From positions 186,001-250,000 of the forward strand of contig NZ_QWDE01000003.1 in NCBI RefSeq assembly GCF_003432065.1: a stretch of DNA of 64,000 nucleotides, read 5' to 3'. Of the stretch, positions 60,303 to 64,000 are shown piece by piece. Every line of letters starts with the position of its first letter. The stretch's first letter is position 1. The notes below the pieces were generated by a model, which saw nothing but the letters and a program-made list of their open reading frames with translations, was not told the origin of the DNA and made no database searches. The stretch comes from Mucilaginibacter terrenus. GTDB lineage: Bacteria; Bacteroidota; Bacteroidia; Sphingobacteriales; Sphingobacteriaceae. The position numbers and the translations under genes are program-made.

Positions 60303-62401
60303 TGCAGTTCTATTATTATTTTTGATCCACGTGGTATTTGACTGCCGCCGGTAACCGACTGTGTACTTACACTGCCGCTGCCCTTTACAGCAACTTTATA
60401 ACCTGCATTGCCCAAAACGTACAGCGCATCGCTCAACCCCATCCCAACAACATTAGGAACAGTACCCGCTTTTACCCTGTTTTCTTCGAAGGCAATGCCG
60501 CTGCTGGTATCAATGCCATTTGCAGCCGCGTTTGTAGAGGCATATAAAGGCTTTACGCCTAGTTTTTGATAAACTTGTTTAAGCGCCTTTAAATTGCCGT
60601 GCTTGTACTGCGGCAAAGTTGTATTACCTACATACCGTACTGGTGGGTGCTCTATACCCAGGCTGCTTGCATAAACCTTTTCGCATATTTCCTTAAATGC
60701 TGGCCCAGCTGTAGAAGCAGCGTAATAGCCGTTCTTAGGGTCGTTTATTACCACAATAAGTGAGTACTTGGGGTTGTCAGCCGGAAAATAACCGCAGAAA
60801 GATGATTGATATTGCTTTTTCCCTTTGTAGCCGTTGCGGCCATCGGCGACTTGCGCGGTGCCCGTTTTACCGGCTATTTTAAACATTTCGCTTTTTACGT
60901 TAGTTTTACCAGTACCCTCACTCACTACACCTTCTAACATTTCCTGCATTTTCTTCAGCGTTACGTCTGAACAAATTTTGTCATTGATAACATGCGCCTG
61001 AAAGCGTTCTACTGTGTTACCAAGCCTTCTGATCTCCTTCACAAAAATTGGTGATACGTATTTGCCATTGTTGGCAACAGCATTATAGAAGGACAACATT
61101 TTTAACGGCGTTAACTGCATCTCATAACCGTACGCCATCTGTGGAAGGGTCATGTATTTGTTCCAGCTTGCATTTTTCGGATTCTTCACAACCGGTTGAG
61201 CTTCGCCCGGTATTTGCAAACCAAACTTTTCGTTCAGGTGCCAATCGTACAAATGGTTGGTGAACTTAGCCTGATTGTTGGTATAATAACGATTTACCAG
61301 TGATGCCACAGCCGCGTTCGACGATTCTTCGAAGGCCTTTTTTACTGTAACTGTACCTATGCTGCCGTGCGAATCTTTGATGATATGGCTGTTACCCGGT
61401 ATTTTGTAATTTTCGGTACTTACCAGGTTGTTAGTATCAATCATCTTGTCTTCCAACAAAGCCATGTAAGAGACTACTTTGAATGTAGAACCGGGATCCT
61501 GATTACCTGCAATGGCGTAGTTGAACTTTTCTTTGAAGCTTCCGTCAGGCATTTTGGTGTAGTTAGCCATTGCGCGGATCTCGCCCGTAGCTACTTCCAT
61601 CAAAATAACAGTACCATGATCGGCATTGCTCTTTATCAATTGTTTCTCCAACGCGCTTTGAGCAATGTCCTGGAAGTTGATATTGATGGTAGAGATGATA
61701 TCAGCACCTTCTTTAGGAGCAACCTCTTCTTCATCATTAACCGGTATCCAAACACCGCCTGCAAGCCTTTGCTCAAGGCGTTTTCCGCTTTCGCCATTTA
61801 TATAACTTGCAAATGACCCCTCAAGGCCAACCGCATTTCTAACGTTTTCATTCTTGTATCCTATGGTACGTGCAGCAAGCGAACGAAAAGGCAGTATACG
61901 CTTATTTTGAGCTACCACTATTAATCCGCCTTTGTACTTACCCAGATTAAAAACAGGAAACTTCCTGATTTCCTTAAGCTGCTTGTAAGTAACCTTACGC
62001 CTCACCAACTGGTAACGGGATCCCTCTTTACGTGCTTCACGGAAAATACGGGAGTACTCGCGTGCTGGTCTGTCGCCAAAGTACTGCGACATTTTCATCG
62101 CCAAAGAATCTATCTTTTCGTCAAATGCTTTATCATCAGCAATGCCTCCGGCAAGCATGTCCATATGTAATTCATATTCAGGAACCGATGTTGCAAGTAA
62201 AGCTCCATCATCAGAAAAGATGTTACCTCTTGCCGCTTCAATAGTGCGGTAGCGGGTAGACATCTGCTGAGCCATACTCTTCCATTTTTCGCCCTGCGCA
62301 AGCTGCACCCGGCATAATTGAAAAACCACAGCCGCTGCAAAAAGCAGGATCAAGCCGAAAGCAAGATAAACCCTAAGTAATATATTAGTCCTGATACTCA
62401 T
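60299..62401 (-). CDS. ftsI: Penicillin-binding protein FtsI (PBP3-type) with PASTA domain
   Basis: This bitopic transpeptidase crosslinks septal peptidoglycan. The 700 residues start with a transmembrane helix (about 8-30) and a dimerisation domain. Catalytic motifs are S305-T-F-K308 (SxxK), S360-S-N (SxN) and K512-T-G (KTG). The C-terminus carries one PASTA domain, from about residue 639 (VPNVVGMGLSDALYVLGNAG). It overlaps ftsL and murE by 4 nt each. The transpeptidase works with FtsW, encoded further along. Confidence 0.96.
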   Translation of the reverse strand: MSIRTNILLRVYLAFGLILLFAAAVVFQLCRVQLAQGEKWKSMAQQMSTRYRTIEAARGNIFSDDGALLATSVPEYELHMDMLAGGIADDKAFDEKIDSLAMKMSQYFGDRPAREYSRIFREARKEGSRYQLVRRKVTYKQLKEIRKFPVFNLGKYKGGLIVVAQNKRILPFRSLAARTIGYKNENVRNAVGLEGSFASYINGESGKRLEQRLAGGVWIPVNDEEEVAPKEGADIISTININFQDIAQSALEKQLIKSNADHGTVILMEVATGEIRAMANYTKMPDGSFKEKFNYAIAGNQDPGSTFKVVSYMALLEDKMIDTNNLVSTENYKIPGNSHIIKDSHGSIGTVTVKKAFEESSNAAVASLVNRYYTNNQAKFTNHLYDWHLNEKFGLQIPGEAQPVVKNPKNASWNKYMTLPQMAYGYEMQLTPLKMLSFYNAVANNGKYVSPIFVKEIRRLGNTVERFQAHVINDKICSDVTLKKMQEMLEGVVSEGTGKTNVKSEMFKIAGKTGTAQVADGRNGYKGKKQYQSSFCGYFPADNPKYSLIVVINDPKNGYYAASTAGPAFKEICEKVYASSLGIEHPPVRYVGNTTLPQYKHGNLKALKQVYQKLGVKPLYASTNAAANGIDTSSGIAFEENRVKAGTVPNVVGMGLSDALYVLGNAGYKVAVKGSGSVSTQSVTGGSQIPRGSKIIIELQ

Positions 62402-62802
62402 TGCTGCGCGCCCTCCTTCACTACTATTTTTTGTGGCGGCTGCTCAGATGCTCTTATACCTAAAGTATCTGCACGTTTAGCTACCTCAGTCAAAGTGCTT
62501 TTAAATGCAAGTTCAGCCTTGGTGCTTTTGTATTCCCAGCTCAATTCTTTAACTTCTTTACCTATTTTATCAATATCCCGCACAGTGTTATCGGCCATGT
62601 GCCTGTTACCTATGTAAAGCATGCCCAATAACACCAGGAACAGCACAAACGGCAAAGCACGGGTAGCATCATCTGTAGTAATAACCCCGTTCTTTAGAAA
62701 CTGAGTGATAAAATTGTCCGGAATTTCCCTTACAGGCTTCTCCTCAACTACCAGCTCCTTTTCAGCTTCCTCTTCCTGAATTTCTGTGCGTAAACGGTTC
62801 AT
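62398..62802 (-). CDS. ftsL: FtsL-like division protein
   Basis: This 134-residue protein has an acidic cytoplasmic N-terminus (EIQEEEAEKELVVEEK), one transmembrane helix (about 49-66, ALPFVLFLVLLGMLYIG) and a periplasmic coiled coil after it. Its location between rsmH and ftsI and its topology identify it as the Bacteroidota FtsL. Sequence similarity among FtsL proteins is low, so the assignment rests mostly on context. It overlaps rsmH and ftsI by 4 nt each and would assemble with FtsQ and FtsB-like partners. Confidence 0.9.
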   Translation of the reverse strand: MNRLRTEIQEEEAEKELVVEEKPVREIPDNFITQFLKNGVITTDDATRALPFVLFLVLLGMLYIGNRHMADNTVRDIDKIGKEVKELSWEYKSTKAELAFKSTLTEVAKRADTLGIRASEQPPQKIVVKEGAQQ

Positions 62803-63701
62803 TTCTTTACAGCTATTCTGAGTTTTGCACTGCGTGCCCTGTTATTGTTTTGTATCTCGTCTGCAGTTGCAGTTATTGCGCCGCGGCTTACCGCGTCAAA
62901 CGGCTTATTATCGTTACCATAAAGGTCCTTCTCCACCTCACCACTGAACTTTCCCTTTGCTATGAAATTTTTCACCAACCTATCTTCAAGTGAGTGGTAA
63001 CTCATTACCACCAACCTGCCACCTACAGCTAATACTTCTGCTGACTGCATCAGGAAATCTTTTAACGCTTCCAACTCCTGATTAACCTCAATGCGAAGCG
63101 CCTGGAATACCTGCGCCAGGTATTTGTTCTCTTTTCCGCGAGGGATAAGGTTTTGGATTGCATTCTTCAGATCAGCAACCGTGTTTATAGGTCCGTTTAA
63201 CCTGGCCGTTACTATTGTTTTTGCAAGTGATTTAGCATTCTGAATTTCACCGTACATTCCAAAAATGCGGTGAAGATCAGCTTCGCCATAGTTATTAACC
63301 ACCTCCTTAGCGCTAAGCTCCGATGACTGGTTCATACGCATATCAAGCTCAGCATCAAAGCGGATAGAAAAACCACGCTCGGCCTGGTCAAACTGATAGG
63401 ATGATACTCCCAAATCGGCCAGTATACCATCAACTGGTATAGCATTATGCAGGCGGCTAAAGTTCTTCAGGTACCTGAAATTCTGATCAATAAAGGTGAA
63501 TCTGCTATCGTTAATTTTATTCTGCTGCGCGTCGGCATCCTGGTCAAATGCCAGCAACTGGCCATCATCACCCAGGTGCTTAAGTATCTCACGCGAATGG
63601 CCACCACCACCAAAAGTAACATCAACGTAAGTACCGCCGGGCTTTATGTTTAAAGCCTCAATACATTCGTTCAGCATAACAGGGGTATGATAATTACTCA
63701 T
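62799..63701 (-). CDS. rsmH: 16S rRNA (cytosine-1402-N4)-methyltransferase
   Basis: This SAM-dependent methyltransferase modifies C1402 of 16S rRNA. The 300 residues include the SAM loop VDVTFGGGGHSREIL (22-36), ILADLGVSSYQFD and GRLVVMSYHSLEDRLVKNFI, all RsmH (MraW) hallmarks. The start MSNYHTPVMLNECIEAL fits. Its start overlaps the mraZ stop by 8 nt, and its stop overlaps ftsL by 4 nt. It is the second gene of the cluster. Confidence 0.97.
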   Translation of the reverse strand: MSNYHTPVMLNECIEALNIKPGGTYVDVTFGGGGHSREILKHLGDDGQLLAFDQDADAQQNKINDSRFTFIDQNFRYLKNFSRLHNAIPVDGILADLGVSSYQFDQAERGFSIRFDAELDMRMNQSSELSAKEVVNNYGEADLHRIFGMYGEIQNAKSLAKTIVTARLNGPINTVADLKNAIQNLIPRGKENKYLAQVFQALRIEVNQELEALKDFLMQSAEVLAVGGRLVVMSYHSLEDRLVKNFIAKGKFSGEVEKDLYGNDNKPFDAVSRGAITATADEIQNNNRARSAKLRIAVKK

Positions 63702-64000
63702 TTACCCTCCTTTTATTACCCATTACTTCTTCGGCCAGTTCAGCAAAATTTTCAGGCTCGTTCGCTATCATCACCTTGTGAGCATTCAAGTCCCAAACCT
63801 CTATTTTATTAAGCATACAGGTAAGCACCACATCACCGGTTATACCCGCATGTTCCATCAGGTTTTTTGGCAGGTTAATCCGCCCGGCACTGTCAGGGAT
63901 CATGGTAGTTGCTCCACCGGTAAAATATCTCACAAACTGAATGCTTTTTCTATCGTATTCGTTAAGTTTGCTTAGTTCGTCCAAACGTTTGTCCCACTCT
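63694..64000 (-). CDS. mraZ: Transcriptional regulator MraZ, C-terminal part (cut by window edge)
   Basis: The frame stays open to base 64000 through EWDKRLDELSKLNEYD, as in full-length MraZ, so about 50 N-terminal residues lie outside. The visible second AbrB-type half reads QFVRYFTGGATTMIPDSAGR, then INLPKNLMEHAGITGDVVL and NKIEVWD. MraZ binds DNA upstream of its own gene and represses the dcw cluster in other bacteria. Its binding sites would lie further right. It overlaps rsmH by 8 nt. Confidence 0.95.
   Translation of the reverse strand, partial: EWDKRLDELSKLNEYDRKSIQFVRYFTGGATTMIPDSAGRINLPKNLMEHAGITGDVVLTCMLNKIEVWDLNAHKVMIANEPENFAELAEEVMGNKRRVNE

Overview
The window looks like chromosomal DNA of a Bacteroidota bacterium, most likely Sphingobacteriaceae (Mucilaginibacter or Pedobacter type; the genus is an inference from gene content). 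Supporting signs are the dcw cluster order, a 58-residue Hc1-type histone H1-like protein, a DUF6496 protein, a eukaryote-like class Ia ribonucleotide reductase, promoters with a TAnnTTTG -7 element, few Shine-Dalgarno sites, and many small secreted proteins. I found no rRNA, tRNA, CRISPR array, insertion sequence or prophage.

Positions 1-9500 hold the N-terminal half of a membrane pyrophosphatase (cut by the left edge), an APC amino-acid permease, a PBP4-type peptidase, and a compact alkylation-repair operon. That operon encodes an AraC-HTH/methyltransferase fusion, a 2OG-Fe(II) oxygenase and a stand-alone Ada zinc domain, and is preceded by a cluster of TGTTACA heptamers. A secreted TPR-like protein, an exported class II cyclic-nucleotide phosphodiesterase, a small membrane protein and an AI-2E-type transporter follow. 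Positions 9700-21400 carry a Vat-like acetyltransferase, a Gfo/Idh/MocA oxidoreductase, ligA, an endonuclease/phosphatase, a VWA membrane protein, a DUF3253 protein, fabG, an outer-membrane protein, a type II toxin-antitoxin pair with a closely linked third gene, a CWC protein and tatA.

Positions 21500-35100 contain nrdBA, a 655-bp regulatory-looking gap, msrB, a serine hydrolase, a TlpA-like protein, a tandem pair of Lar-like zinc ribbons, small secreted or lipoproteins, a GH16 glucanase, a metallophosphoesterase and an ABC ATPase. Positions 35200-38500 form a stress-like locus (AraC regulator, DUF417 protein, AhpD-like protein, two cupins) that recalls the Rcl system. Positions 38700-48000 hold sucD, a dicarboxylate symporter, a TSUP transporter, a UbiD-family decarboxylase, dapA, the histone H1-like gene and an alpha-oxoamine synthase.

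Positions 48021-64000 are the division and cell-wall cluster, all on the minus strand: mraZ (cut by the right edge), rsmH, ftsL, ftsI, murE, mraY, murD, ftsW, murG, murC, ftsQ, ftsA, ftsZ. murF and ddl are absent. dapA supplies the diaminopimelate branch that the DNPR-type MurE would use. Four DnaA-box-like 9-mers lie in the ftsA-ftsZ gap.

A 24-nt C-rich hairpin element occurs five times, always at the 3' end of a gene and in that gene's orientation. In two cases it supplies the stop codon and the last residues. I could not run any search, so family names rest on recognised motifs.
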